Part shown: positions 30,570 through 42,478 of the stretch, piece after piece
How positions within the stretch are numbered: the stretch's first letter is position 1
How the letters are laid out: each line of letters begins with the position of its first letter
Origin: Euglena gracilis
Lineage: Eukaryota > Euglenida > Euglenophyceae > Euglenales
Assembly (NCBI GenBank): GCA_039621445.1
Contig: CP154954.1
Location: 10,683,521 to 10,747,520 of the forward strand
DNA length: 64,000 nucleotides
Direction of reading: 5' to 3'
Position numbers and translations under genes: made by a program
Notes under the pieces: model-generated
What the model was told of the DNA's origin: nothing
The model's database searches: none
Seen by the model: the letters and a program-made list of their open reading frames with translations, nothing else

Positions 30570-30855
30570 AGGCTTTCAGTCACAAACCTGCCATTGATGC
30601 GAGGAGTTTCGCCCAGGTTTGTGTTACTTTTGAATGGCAAGCCAACCACGAAGTGAAGGGACCACGGTGAACGTCGGAAGTAACCTCTTTTACCTTCCTT
30701 TGTGTTGACATTTGTCGTTCTGAACCTTTTTTGTGGACAACTCGTGTTGAACACCATACATTCGTGCTTGAACCATAGTAAAGCCATTTTGTTTGTGGTG
30801 TGATGCCGTTTCGTCCTGTGCCTGTGGCGCTGCGTCCTCCGGCATGGGGGGCGTG

Positions 30856-31045
30856 TGCGGACTATTTACCAACCGCCTGAAACCGAACTTTTTATTCCTA
30901 ATTCGAACCTTTCCTCCTGTGCAGACTGCTGGCTCTGGATGTCATTGCATTGATTGTGTTACGTCTTTGGGGACAATTGGGATATCAAGAAAAATTGGGA
31001 ATCCGAGGATTTCAATAAAAACAAAAGAATATTCTGAGACGTCCA
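30856..31045 (+). repeat. E3 3' LTR
   Basis: 190 bp, partner of 23992-24181, followed by ATCCT. The stretch 30570-30855 upstream holds no gene. CATGGGGGGCG just before the LTR is a weak polypurine candidate. Confidence 0.9.
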
Positions 31046-31160
31046 ATCCTCAACCCCAAATTGGGGGTATTTTTCATCGGCCTAAGGTGGCGCGGATGAT
31101 GTTTGAGAGGAAGTGCTGACACCCGATCGGGTAACTACCCGTATATCCGTTGCCCCCCCC

Positions 31161-31850
31161 TCACCAACAATCTTTCTCTTTTCTCCCGGTTTCCCGCCGA
31201 ATCAAGCCCACTAAGCCCCATTCCCTGAGTTCACCCTCCATCATGGATTTCACCTCTTCCCGGGTTTCCAAGCTCCAGTGGAAGCTTACATCCTCCTGCG
31301 CGGAAAAAGCCCGGTAGGCATATCGTGACATGGCATCCGCCACGATATTTGTTGGACCGGGGACGTATACAATTTCTAGGTCGGACTGAGATAGCGTCTC
31401 GTGCCATCTCGCCTGCCTTCCTCGGGGACCCGAGTGAGTGTTCACACCCTCGTTAACCCAATCCTTCAACGCCTTGTGATCGATCGTGACGATCACGGGT
31501 TGGAAGCCAATGTAGCTCCCCCATTTTCTTAGGGCTGCAACCATGGAATAGGTTTCCTTTTCACGGGCAACCCAATTCAATTGGCTCTCGGCCAACTTCT
31601 GTGAAAAGAAACCCACGGGCACGGGTCGACTTTTGCCGACTTCAATCCCCGAAGATTTTCCCTGTTCCTCGGGGTGAATTTGTTCCAAAACGGCTGCAAT
31701 GACAAAATCAGTTGCATCACACCTCAAAACGAATGGACCATTAGGGTTTTTTTGGAAGTGCTCAAGCTCCCCCCTCAGTTTTTCCTTCAGCCGATGAAAA
31801 GCCAAGATTTCATTCTTGGTGCATTCCGAATTTTTTGAGATCCATTCCAC
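31161..31850 (-). pseudogene. E2 RNase H
   Basis: An open frame with RCDATDFVIAAVLEQ (first Asp), REKETYSMVAALRKW (Glu), VTIDHKALKDWV (Asp) and NIVADAMSRYAY near the end. It matches E1 RNase H motif by motif and is the best preserved part of E2. The frame starts inside the connection domain and ends 115 bp from the right target copy of E3. Confidence 0.85.
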
Positions 31851-32740
31851 CAGTCATGTCGATTCAACCACACTTTGGCCATGAGGGGGCAACAAATTCG
31901 GCATAGTGATGAACATACTCCGAATAATGGTTTGTTCCCAAAAAGGCACGAAGTTTGGTCACCACCGTTGGAAGCCTCCTCCTTTGGATCGGTAAAAGTT
32001 TTCCTGGGGAGGGGCTCCTTCGACCGTCCCGCAAAACATACCCACAAATCTCAACCTCCCGCATTCAACCTCCCGCATGATGAAGTGGGTTTTTTCGAGG
32101 CTACACACGAGATTATTTTCGTTGAGACGTTGCAAAATGCGCTTCACATTTTCGGCATGACTTTGGATAACCTCCTCCTCCGTTTCCCCCGTGGACCCAA
32201 TAATGATTTCATCCACATAGGGATAGACTCGGGGAAGGTCTCACAAAACTCATTCAATCATCCTTTGGAACTGGGCATTTCCATTTTTCAATCCCATGAC
32301 CAAAGCTTTCCATTGCATAGTCCCTCGGGAGGTTGACGTGCAAATGATGTTGTCGGTGATCCTTTTTCAAGGGCATTTGGTAATAACCATCCGTCAAATC
32401 AAGCACTGTCCAAATCTTCAACTTGCCTTATCTTTGGAGGATGTGAGAAATTTTGAGGAATGGATGTCCATCTTTCAAGGTTAAAAGATTTTGGGGTGGC
32501 AAATCCTGTACAAAGCGATACTTTCTTGGGGGTTTCTTGGGTACCGAAAAGATGGTGTATTCCACGGGCGCAAGCCGGGCGCCACTTTCCCCATTGTCAA
32601 GGCGTCATCCACAAGACGTTGATGAGACTCCCGTCTCTCACCCGTCATGTGATAGGGCTTTTGACTAACGGGCTTGGCACCCTCCCGCAAACCGAAGGCA
32701 AATACCAGAAAGTGATGAATCCCGAAAGTGTTCAACAAAA
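31851..32740 (-). pseudogene. E2 reverse transcriptase
   Basis: Pieces in different frames follow the family order from right to left: KPYHMTGERRESHQRLVDDA (start of fingers), FSVPKKPPRKYRFVQD, TVLDLTDGYYQMPLKKD, WKALVMGLKNGNAQFQRMIE, then PYVDEIIIGS at the catalytic site, where YVDD has become YVDE. At least three frameshifts and several stops are present. Loss of the second Asp would inactivate it. Confidence 0.8.
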
Positions 32741-33173
32741 TCCTGTTTCAGCACTTCCCCGAGGGCTTCATTCGTCTCCCACCTCATATCAATTGCACCC
32801 TTCACTTCACTTCACGGATGACATTCTCCCCCTCATCCTCCATTTACAAATGGGCACCCGGTCTGGCCGAAAGTCGCATTTTTTTTCGCCATCTCGACCG
32901 CTTGGCGGATTTCCAATGGGTAAGTCGGAGAATCACCCTCCCCAAGAAAATCATCTGGACATTCGGGCATTGAATCCACTAAATTCTCATTTTTGGTCTC
33001 CGCTTCCTCGTCCGTCGTCAAAACTCGAGGTGAGTCCAAAACATGGTCCCCCCCAAAACCATTTCCTTGCTGTTGGAGGTAAAAACACACAGATGTTCCA
33101 CCAATCGGTAAGGAATTACGATAGGTGAGCTCCTTTTTTGCACTCCCATTTGCCCCCCCCACCAAGCTTGGCT

Positions 33174-33880
33174 TTATGTGCTCGAAGCTCGTTCGGATTG
33201 TTGAGATCCTTCCCAACCAAATCGGATTGTTGGGATCCTTCCCCCACAAACGACATTGCGCAGTGAAAGCAAATGCTGACTCCAAAAAAATGTGGTGGTT
33301 TTTTGATATCCCCACCTTTCATATTGGCAATGGTTCGCATCCAGAACTGGAACTTCGCCTAAAGAGCACGCCGGGCAAGAATTCTTGTTCGGAGGGTCTC
33401 CAACCACCAAACCTTGGGTATCAAAAACTTGATAATCTCAAGTGTTCCTCGCAACAATGCCAGAGCCGGCTCCAACCTCCTCGACCCACGGCTTAAGACC
33501 AGACTGAACTCGGTACAGCGGGAGGCATGTAGTTACAATTTCAAATTCACCCGGAGAAAAAATTTTCTGGTAACCACTGGTTAAAATATCCACACGTGGG
33601 GTGGGTTACAACCTATCATCCACATCCAGGGATATCACTTCGTATCCGTGGTCCAGTAATATCTTCCCGACACTCCCTCTGCAGGAAAAAATATACAAGG
33701 CTTTGGGACGAAATTTGTGGACCGCCTGAATGGACACGGGGGGGACGGGTTCGATGAAGTCTACGATGGCCCCCCACCATGTGAGAACACCGCAAATCCA
33801 AACCGAACAACCTTCGGGAATACCTTGAATCTCATGTCTCCTTGGCACCACATTCAATTTGCTTTCAGCCAACCACACAT
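33174..33880 (-). pseudogene. E2 C5-methyltransferase-like remnant
   Basis: Right part (33720-33606): RPKALYIFSCRGSVGKIL then GYEVISLDVDDR, the SAM-binding motif I region that E1 lacks. Left part (33410-33174): ANHCQYERWGYQKTTTFFW, which matches the E1 stretch CMFEAWGYRKPTRFW. The central PPC region is not recognisable. Recurrence upstream of pol in a second, divergent element shows the domain belongs to this lineage and was not acquired by E1 alone. Confidence 0.6.
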
Positions 33881-36800
33881 ATCAGGATCACAGCTTCCTC
33901 CACGTCGGCCTCATATAAAAGCGTAGGAATTTAGAAAACAACCACATTTTTGGTGTCTTGCACCACCCCTGAAAATTTCAATTCTACCAAGGTCTGATCC
34001 GACCCGCCCTTCACCCTTTGGTTGTTGGCAGCAACCAAGTTGACGGGTTTTTCCGATGGAGCGGAAAAAGCACGGGGCAGCAAATTTCTTTTCGCCAAGC
34101 AAACTTCTGCCCCGTGTGGACCAAGGTCCGAAACTGCCGGGAACCACTCAAGACATCAAGTTTGGTTAATAGATGCAAATGGACCTCCTTCACCCACCCC
34201 GCATTCAAAGACATTAACCGTCACTCACGTAAAACCTCCCGGATGGTTTCACCATCCGAATTTTCGAGTGGCATCAATTTTTTTCCTTTAAAAGATTCCC
34301 CACTGCCTCCTCTTCCTCAGGCGATGCTTCATCTGACAATGGTGCGGGTGGTTTTGATTAAGAGGCCTCCGACAGTGCCTCGATCACGTAGAGAGTTATC
34401 AAACGTGTCAAACAAGGAGGGGTTGTAGGAGGCAAAACACCCCTCACCCCAAGGATGGGAAATTTGCATCTGCAGAACGGACTCCCGAATCGCTCTGACC
34501 CCCCTATTAAGGGGATTGGGCGATGGGAGGAGTTTCCTTCACCCCCTTCGGCCCGCTTTCGCCGGACTTTGGAGACCAAACCCCCGAACAAGCCTTTCGC
34601 GCAAACGAGCATTTTCTGAAGTCATGGAGGAACTCCCTGCACGCCTTTTTGCAAGTGAAGCACTCCCCTTGGACGATGGAGATTTTGCACCTGGGCCCCT
34701 TCCATGGGAGGATGGTTTACCACCCCCGTTCTACGGGTAGGATTGAGCCTTCGGCTTCCAAGATGATTTTCCTATGGTCGGAATATTTTTCTTGGTACTT
34801 TCCCCACCACGTTCTTAGGAGGGTCATCAACAAAAACTTGCATGTTTGCTGTGGAGGAGGATTTTGTCTTTTCATACAAGCGATATGCATTCCGAGTGGC
34901 AACATACTCCTTCTCCGTCCGAAGGAATGAGGTGACAAATTCAAAAATTTTATCACCCGTCATTTGGTTTTCATGACAGGTTGCAGAAACCTTCAGGCCA
35001 TCCACGAGGAACCCATCCAAAGCTAAGAATTGATCCCGTTCAGCAAACAACTACGCACCGCCTCGTGGTTCCTCCAGAGTCAGTGTGCAATCACCCGCAC
35101 CAACTCCTGCAGAAACGGTTCACCCATCAGATTCCGGTCGAGGGAAACCGAACCCACAGTTTGTACCTCCTTTTTTTGCCGGCTCAACCATCACCTTTTT
35201 TATACAAAAATGGGGGCATGTTGCAAAAAATGACTTGCCATTACAATGTGTGAATTCCCAGGTGCGAGATTTTTTTTCAATAAAACCACACGTTTGAAAA
35301 GCGTCCTCGACGAAGGGTTTCCGTGCCACTGTGGTTTTTTGGATCTATCTTATTTTCCTGCTTTGGTTTGAAAAAAAAAATATCACCGAGTGTCTCCATT
35401 TCTCATTTTGGGTTGGGTTAAACCATATAAAGCATAACCTTTTTTGCAGGTCTTTGACACAGAAGATTTCAATGACCTACTCGGTATCAGTGATTTTTAT
35501 TAAGTTTCGCATATATTAGCCGTATTTTCGAAAATCGTCGTCAGCAGTTTTTGCTAATTCCCTATCCCCCCCGCTTTAACATGACAACCCCTGGGGGTCA
35601 TTACCCACCCACTTCAACTCCTCGACGGGGGCGCCTGGGGTACCTCAATTTCGTCCCATAAACGCAAGGCACAGGTGTTTTTTGTGGACCAGAAAATGTT
35701 TTACAACGCTTTTTTGCCTAAGTCCCCCGGCATCTGTTCGTGCTTCCACCCGGTCCCTCTTGACCACAAATTCCGCTGCTAATTTCACACAATCTAAAAT
35801 GATGAGTTTTGCGCTGGGAGACCCGAGCATTTGAGTGAAACCCGATGCCATTAAGCCCGACTTTGTTTGATGGTACCCACCCCAAACTCTTTTCCAAATT
35901 CTTCACGAAAACTTTTGTAGGTCATATTCCTTTCCCTATTCACACGGGTTTCATTTTTAGGGATGTTGCCTCGTCGAGGCAGCTGCGAAATTGCATCAAA
36001 GTGGCAAATTCGGAGAGATCGTAGCGGGAGGTTTCCTGAAAAATTCTTTCGACCTCCTCCCATTCTCTTTCAAGCTCGGGGGCATCTTGCACGTACCAAG
36101 AAAATCACGGTTGTCGTCCAACATCTTGCATAATGGGTTTCAATGACGTCATTGCCATAAATCCCGGAACACCTTGCACCATGACCTTGACCTGGGTTTG
36201 GGGACCAATGCTCTCAAAATTGTTTCAGCTAGGTGCTAAATAAAAAGGAGTGTTCATGGGCATGAAACCGGAAGGTTCCTGTGAGGGTTGAACAATGTGT
36301 TTCGGTGGAACCAGCCTTGTACTAGGGTTTTGAGTTGAAGAACCACCTTTTCAGGTTATTCGAAAAAGCGGCACCTGTAATTTGACCCGAATCACTTTCC
36401 CTTCCCCAAATCCTGTAACGGCGAAGGTCGCAAATCCACCTTGCGCTGGATTCGCAAGCTGCCATTTCTTCCCTCAAATTTATAATTTCACTTTCCAACC
36501 CCACACTTGTGGCCACCGCCGTTGCTGCTGCTTTTGGCTGCACCATCATGCACCGCCGTTGCTGCTGCTTATGGCTGCACCATACAAATAGCTATACTTC
36601 TGAACAAGTCGGCAGGGCTGAGGGCTTGGCTTCTGTCAGAGGCGTTATGGGCCTTGGCTTGGATTGGGCCCCTGGCTTCCGTTGAGGCCTTGGCTTCGCT
36701 GGGGGCCTTGGCTTCTTGCCAAGCTTGCAGCTCCTGCACTTTGCTGACGAGGGCCCCTAGAACAGGTTGGAGCCCCCACAAGGCACCGTCCAATCACGAC

Positions 36801-36925
36801 ATTTTCTCGTGCAAGGATTGGATCTTCCAAATGCCAAAAGACAGCCTCTATTAGGTACGTTGCAGGAGATTTCGTTGAAAAAGGGAAATTCACCACAATT
36901 ATTTCGACGGCTCAGATCACAGCGG
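33881..36925 (-). pseudogene. E2 Gag-like region, heavily decayed
   Basis: Minus-strand pieces read like a Gag: an N-terminal helical part (WGLQPVLGALVSKVQELQAW, then EIINLREEMAACES) at about 36.85-36.4 kb, a middle part (FVKNLEKSLGWVPSNKVG) near 35.9 kb and another at 35.05-34.77 kb (IFEFVTSFLRTEKEYVATR). Frames are broken throughout and no zinc knuckle is found. Insertions cannot be excluded, for example an AT-rich block at about 35330-35530. Assignment to Gag rests on position. Confidence 0.4.
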
Positions 36926-36930
36926 GGGGT

Positions 36931-37344
36931 TGTGTACCAGGCAGCCATTCTGCCATGGCACTGTGTACCAGATACAATGGGCTACGGCCTACAAGCTGGC
37001 TACGGCCGGGCTGTACACAGTGGCATGGTTAAACCATAAGACAAAGAGAGAATGTCAGAGCTAGCAAAAGCTTAGCAAAAGCAACTGGTTCCCAATTCAA
37101 GGTTATTGGGTTTGGTGCTTTGCAATTCTCTTTTAGAATTCTGAGGTCGAAGTCCCGTTTGAATACAAGTTTTATTTCTTTCTTTTACAAAGCTCGAAAG
37201 AGCAAAAGTCACTTTCCTATAAGGGACTGCGGTCCCACCAATTCTTCTGCTCTTGTGCTTTGCATTCAAAAGGGAAAAGGAAATCAAATTTTATTGTTAC
37301 TCCCCCCACGGACTTTTCAGGAGGAAAGCATAAGTAGAGAAGCC
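36931..37344 (+). repeat. LTR-like copy of the E4 3' LTR
   Basis: Direct copy, about 95 percent identical by eye, of 56167-56580. It starts at the same TGTGTACCAGGC but lacks the last 16 bp. No primer site follows and the flanks do not match those of 56167-56596, so it is not proven to be the 5' LTR of E4. A truncated solo LTR is the simplest reading. Confidence 0.65.
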
Positions 37345-39629
37345 GAAACACACATGCTGAATGCAAGGAAGAACCCAGATGAAAGAGGGAAGAAAAAACC
37401 AAAACTCCATAGGGGAATGTCAAACAGATAATGCGAAAAATTTACACGGCAACACAGATCGATGTGAAGAAACCAAGCTAAATTGTGTTGTGAACAAAGT
37501 GGGATGGAGGTTGAATGACATCCATTTTGAAGAAAAGAGGCATCACTGACAATCATGGACATGGGAGAGGGAGAACGAAAATCACAATGATGAGACATCG
37601 ATCGTAGCACGCAAAAGGGAAAGGCTAACACGTGTCAAAAGGGGGATGTGAAAAGGGAACCGGGTGGTAATTCCAAAAAGCTAGACCACGATAAAACGAT
37701 GCATTCATCAAAGCAATTAGAAAACATCAAATTCAGAAGTTAATACGAGAAGGAAAAAACCAGATGCGTGACGCAAAAGAGCAACAACGTCGCGTGTCTC
37801 AACCACCTGCACGTCAAGGAATTCTGCAGCAGCGCGAGAACATCGGAGAGCGCACGGCATAACCGAGAATAGAGGCTTGGGCAAGCTATCCAGCGACCAG
37901 GATGGGCACCAGCGAAAACATCAGAAAAACGTCACTCTGGAACTTGAGAAAAAGCAAGAGGAAGGACACAAAAACAGCGGAGCTCAAAGGCAAAGGTGAA
38001 GAAGCAGAGGGACAGCAGGATCACCAAACAGATTCCCAACAACGGGCATCAAAGGAAACTCCATAAGGTAAACAGGACAGAAGATTCAACAAAGCGGATG
38101 TTTGGCGGCAGACAAAAACATTTCAAATTTGAAGAAAAAAAAACTTGGAGAGTCTGAAAAAAAAACACCTGCTCGAAATGTCAGTATGGGGGGGGGAAGA
38201 AATAGATGAAGCTCATTAAGGTACAAAGGGGAAGAGGAGAACGACCAGGAAAATGTATACCCTCAGTGGCAAGCAGTCGGCTCGCTCTTGCCATTGAGCT
38301 GAAAGAGTGATGTGTCGACAGTCATGCTGTGCAGGGGAGCGAAATTCTGTTAAATGCAAACAAACTGGAAGACAGAGAAAAACGAGCAAGAGCGTCCACG
38401 AACCGGGGCAGTGAACACGCTGAGAAAACCTTTGCAATTGCACAGCAGCATTGCCACAGAAGAGGTACAATTTTCCAGGGACATCGCGAAGTAAAAACAA
38501 TACGCACAAACGAGCCAATTCAATGGAAGAGGCACACATTGTGGGAAGACTCCATGAGAACCAAAACGCCTATTGGTGACCGTAAACAATAACAACCCCC
38601 ACACCAGCACACCGGCTTGACACACCATCAGAGGGTCATCCGGGACTGCGAGGCCAGCATCTGTGGTGACAAACAGGACAGGGCTGCTGAGGAGATGTTC
38701 TGAGAGAGTCGGGAGGGGGGGTGGCGTAAATGGATGCGGGCAGTGAAGAGCTGCTATAAAATTGCTGCAGACACAAAACAAATGATTTGCATCATCATCA
38801 CCAAGAGGGAGAGAGACCGTCTGTTGCAGAAGAAGGGTCCGTCAAACAAAACACTCCTGCTGAAAAGAGTCTTAAAATAGCCATGCAGAAAATTGAGGTC
38901 ACAACACACAGAAAGAGAGGGACAGCCCCATCCAAAAAAAAAGGAAACAGGGGTGGTCAAAATATGAGTGGTGTGTCATGGGGGGCTGATAATAAACACC
39001 GAAAGACGGACCAAGGCAGCAACACCACAGAGAGGAAGGACAGGCAATTTGGAGGCCGTCAAAGTCATCAAACCTGCCATACCGGACCGCAGCTGCTGAA
39101 GGGCATGGGTGAGGTGAGGTTCATTAAAGACCAGATCTTTCTGCTACAAGCAGCGAAATCGAATCCGTTCGGGCAAAGAGTCAAACCATTCAGCATGAGA
39201 CAGGAGGCAAAAAAAAATGTGGAAAAGCTTGGATCATCATTCGGAGATGGGAGATTGGTTGACAGGAAATGAGGCGGGGAAGGTCCGTACACATGCCGCA
39301 CGATCCATGGTAACCTTGAAGCTCCGCGGCAGCAAAAACGAGAACAGCAGCTCTAGAAAGATGAACATGAGAAGGTTCAGGCAAAAGATCCGATATGGCT
39401 GATATGACTTCCCTGACGAGAGGCGCAGCAATCAGGAGGTTGAGATAAAATATATACACAGCCAAGAACATCAGTGGGCAAGCGCAGACCATGCATAAAG
39501 AGTCTTTGCTTCAGTGCTTCCCACTACTTCTGCAAAAGCTCAGGGTTAACCAAAAAGGAGGGAGACAAAAAACAGCGAGAGGGGGAGGAACATGGAACAA
39601 GACAGGGGTTCGCTGGGATGAGAATAGAG

Positions 39630-40406
39630 TCAGCCAAATAGCAGAAACAAAAAAATACATGCATCAGGGTGAAAAGAATGCCACTTTAGCCACAACCAAT
39701 AAATCCTCAACAAAATGGCTACGCAATTTCTTTGATGAGGAGTGCACGCATGATGCTCATGTCGACGGGTGGGAGAAAAAGAAACTGGAAGAGATAGAAG
39801 AAGAGAACCTGTTAAACATACATGACTGTTTAAACCAGGAAGACGGAGAAAAGACGAGAGGCCGAACTGCCAGGGAATTAAAATATAGTCAATTTCAGTG
39901 ATAGATAGACGACCGGCACGGGAAACAACGTTTGTGTATTGACCGGGGGACTCCAAACAGTTGCCGGCCTGCATCGGTCTGTGAAGCAAAGACCTGGGGC
40001 GACGTGGAATGTTGAAATCGACATACTAGGGAAACGAAGTGCTGTATGTGATGTAACAAAGCAACAATATGAGAGAGCTCAAACTCCTTGGTGTGAGGGG
40101 AGAGGTGGGTATCCAGATGAACATTAATGAATAAAAAGAGGGGCTGGTGGGGTTATGAACAGCTGTTGCAAACCAATTCCAACCATCATACAAAACAGTT
40201 AACTCCAAAGTGTCCATGAAAAAAAGATGTCCATACCCCGCCCAGGACCACGTTCTGTACTCTTGATGATCAAAAAAACACTTAAGCGACGGGACAGAGG
40301 CAAAAGAAACATCCCACATTTCTTGCAAGAAAACTGCATCGAGGTCAACAGAAAAAAGGAGTGAAAAAAAGGTGGTGAGGAGAAATCCAGGACCTCCACA
40401 GTTCAT
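39630..40406 (-). pseudogene. LINE-type apurinic endonuclease domain
   Basis: One minus-strand frame, broken by a single stop, contains the motifs in order: DLDAVFLQEMW (QE catalytic Glu), FIWIPTSPL (the IYxP strand), YVDFNIP (normally GDFN, with Gly changed to Val) and SITEIDYILIP (the IDYI motif). Spacing fits the AP-endonuclease fold that nicks target DNA for LINEs. The WNxxG-type start is only weakly visible and the SDH motif was not found. Confidence 0.6.
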
Positions 40407-41765
40407 GGAAAGAAAAGAGACTGAATCAGAAGGGCTGCTCCCGCGAGGAGAAGGAGGTGGCGACTTCCACAGCTATCCCCACGAAGGGACCCGGAGCCCT
40501 GGGGAGGGGTGGGCCAGGCATTGAGTATGAGAAGAGAAAACTGGTTGAACATGACCAAGAGAAAGATTCTCAAAAAAGGTCCGGCCAGGCAACCGAGCGT
40601 TGGAGATAAGGGTAAAAAAACCACACGTAGCAAGTGCAGCCAGCCCGTTGGCGAGAGCCATATGACAAGATGAATGCAATGGGGGAGGCCCACAGCGTGG
40701 ACAAAAGTTAGGGCAGGCCAAAAAAAGGGGGGGCACGGAGCTTTTGGGAAGGGGGGTTAGGTGAGGAGAAATTTCAGAACAAGGGAGCGTTGAAGCACCA
40801 GAGTGCAGGCAGCATGAAAATCAAGGGGTGAAAAATGGGACGCCGAAGTTTCATGGTGGTGCGCAGTGCAAATTATGGGAGCCCAGCATTTCAAAGGAGA
40901 AAGGAGCAAATGAGAAACTGGTGCAGGAAATGAAGAAAAGCAAGCCACCAAAACGTTCATGACGGATGGGTCCGGGTCCAACGTGTAAGCGGGGGGAGGA
41001 AAATACAGGGGTTGAGTGTGGTGGCCAAATCGAAGCACTATGACAAACATCATTGACGAGACTCCATCACGGAACCCAGGACCAACATCCGCTGTAAATA
41101 ACAGATGGCTGAATGGGAGGGGAAATCTCAACCGCAAACACAAATACAGAATTGATAAATTGTGAAAACTGCCCCCGGGAAAAATGTGAGGCCAGACAAA
41201 AGAGGATGGTGTCCAGGGAAAATATACATAACTGGGGCGCAGAGGTGGTAATCATAACCAATTCTGAGTAATACCACCAAAAAAAACCTGAGGTGCTGTC
41301 AGATTGGCACACGCCGAAAGGTTTTGGATGAGGGATTGGGGCTGAAATGTAGGTGGTCTCAAAAGCAATGGAATGGTCGGAGGCGACAGTGACGTCCAAG
41401 AAGAACTGTACAATAATGGCTGTGATGGGTCAGGGCAGTCCAAAATGGCAAAAACAGAAAGAAGGAAAAACGAAACATAAATAAAAACATAGATTGTGGG
41501 AGACCTTGCAAAATAACAGGAACAGGAAAACCAGATTGGTTGAAAGAGAACCTGTGATATGTACAAGCCTGTTAATTGGAATAAGCAAATAAAAAAACCC
41601 GTACTCATGTTCATACACTGTTTTTCTTTAAATGTAATACACTGGCCCGATGAGGACACTTATGAACAAAGAGAGAAAAAACTAACAATTGCCGGAAACA
41701 AATATAATAGGGGAAAAAAACATACGGAAAACGCAAAAAGAAAAACTGTTTTGCCTCAAAATCAG

Positions 41766-41905
41766 AAAAAACAACAACAAAACAGCGACCATCACCACCG
41801 CCAGCAACAACGACAACAACAAAAACAACAGCAAAAAGACAATGACAACAACAACGACAACGTCGACAACAACAACAACAACAACAACAACAACATCCAA
41901 GTCAG
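41766..41905. repeat. (CAA)n-rich microsatellite
   Basis: ACAACAACA-type runs interrupted by GCG and GAC triplets. Translates as poly-Asn, poly-Gln or poly-Thr in the three plus frames. Confidence 0.85.
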
Positions 41906-42199
41906 CAGCCACAGCATCGGGAAACAGAGAAAACGCGATAGAGACGACGTGGGCAAAGAGAATGTGCCAGGCAGACGAGCAAAAAGCCAGAGACAATCTA
42001 GGGAGGAGAGGAGGGAATGCGGATTTGCAAATAACGACAGGGGACTTGGTGGAGGAACAGTGGGTGCCACGGCAAGAGAAATAATCACACCTGGAGTATG
42101 GAATAAAAACCCAAAAGACAACAATAACAACAACAAGGTAAGTGCGAAAAAAGTAAACCAGTAAATAGAAAACAGATATAATAAAAATTAGCACGTAAA

Positions 42200-42478
42200 G
42201 ATTCGTATAGAAAATATACAGCTACCGTTTGTGCACTCGTTCACCACAATGTGGCTACCACCTCATCCCTCAGAGGATAGAGCACCGTCGAGCCGTGGTA
42301 GCCCCGCTGACGGTCCTAAGCGCGGGCGAGGTGTCTCAGGGGCACAAGTGGCTACGGATGCATCACAAAGCCTCTGAGCCCCCACCTTTGCTTATCTTTT
42401 TGGGTCTTTTCACACAAATTTTTACAATTTTTACAATTTTTCCGATTTTCACAAAAAATTTCCAATTTTTCATCAGAA
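42200..42478 (+). promoter_or_regulatory. E4 leader with inverted repeats
   Basis: Contains GTGGCTACCAC mirrored by GTGGTAGCCCC about 40 nt downstream, a CCTC/GAGG hairpin and a later GTGGCTACGG. AT-rich TTTTTACAATTT repeats follow up to the Gag start. It occupies the place of a packaging or translation leader. Confidence 0.45.

Larger units (their letters stand above)
23992..31045 (+). mobile_element. E3: nearly intact Ty3/Gypsy-type element with a Dam-like domain, nested in E2
   Basis: Bounded by 190-bp LTRs (TG...CA) with ATCCT target duplications at 23987-23991 and 31046-31050. Plus-strand order: primer site, one ORF with Gag, zinc knuckle, protease, Dam-like domain and RT, then RNase H, integrase and chromodomain. 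The few frameshifts sit at or near homopolymer runs. The LTRs differ at only a few positions. The orientation is opposite to its E2 host. Confidence 0.93.
22376..36925 (-). mobile_element. E2: degenerate Ty3/Gypsy-type element related to E1, split by E3
   Basis: From right to left on the minus strand: a Gag-like region, a methyltransferase-like remnant, RT, RNase H, then E3 inserted (23992-31045), then integrase. The two halves join logically: RNase H ends just right of E3 and the integrase zinc region resumes on its left. Domain order and motifs match E1, including the C5-type domain, but base composition is lower in GC and nearly every domain has frameshifts or stops. LTRs were not identified, so the limits are approximate. 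It predates E3. Confidence 0.7.
37345..42180 (-). mobile_element. Purine-skewed region, at least partly a decayed LINE
   Basis: The plus strand is strongly A+G rich throughout. The minus strand gives many short hydrophobic Ser/Leu/Phe/Pro frames. A LINE-type endonuclease is recognisable at 39630-40406. No RT catalytic motif could be identified in the rest. Cys-rich minus-strand pieces near 40.7 kb could belong to an ORF1. The limits are arbitrary. Confidence 0.35.

Noticed and set aside
37317-41659. Many minus-strand hydrophobic ORFs as membrane proteins
   Set aside because: A pyrimidine-rich strand gives Phe/Leu/Ser/Pro in every frame. Only the endonuclease motifs are ordered and specific.
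41559-42164. Asn/Gln-rich protein
   Set aside because: It is a translation of a CAA microsatellite, open in all plus frames.
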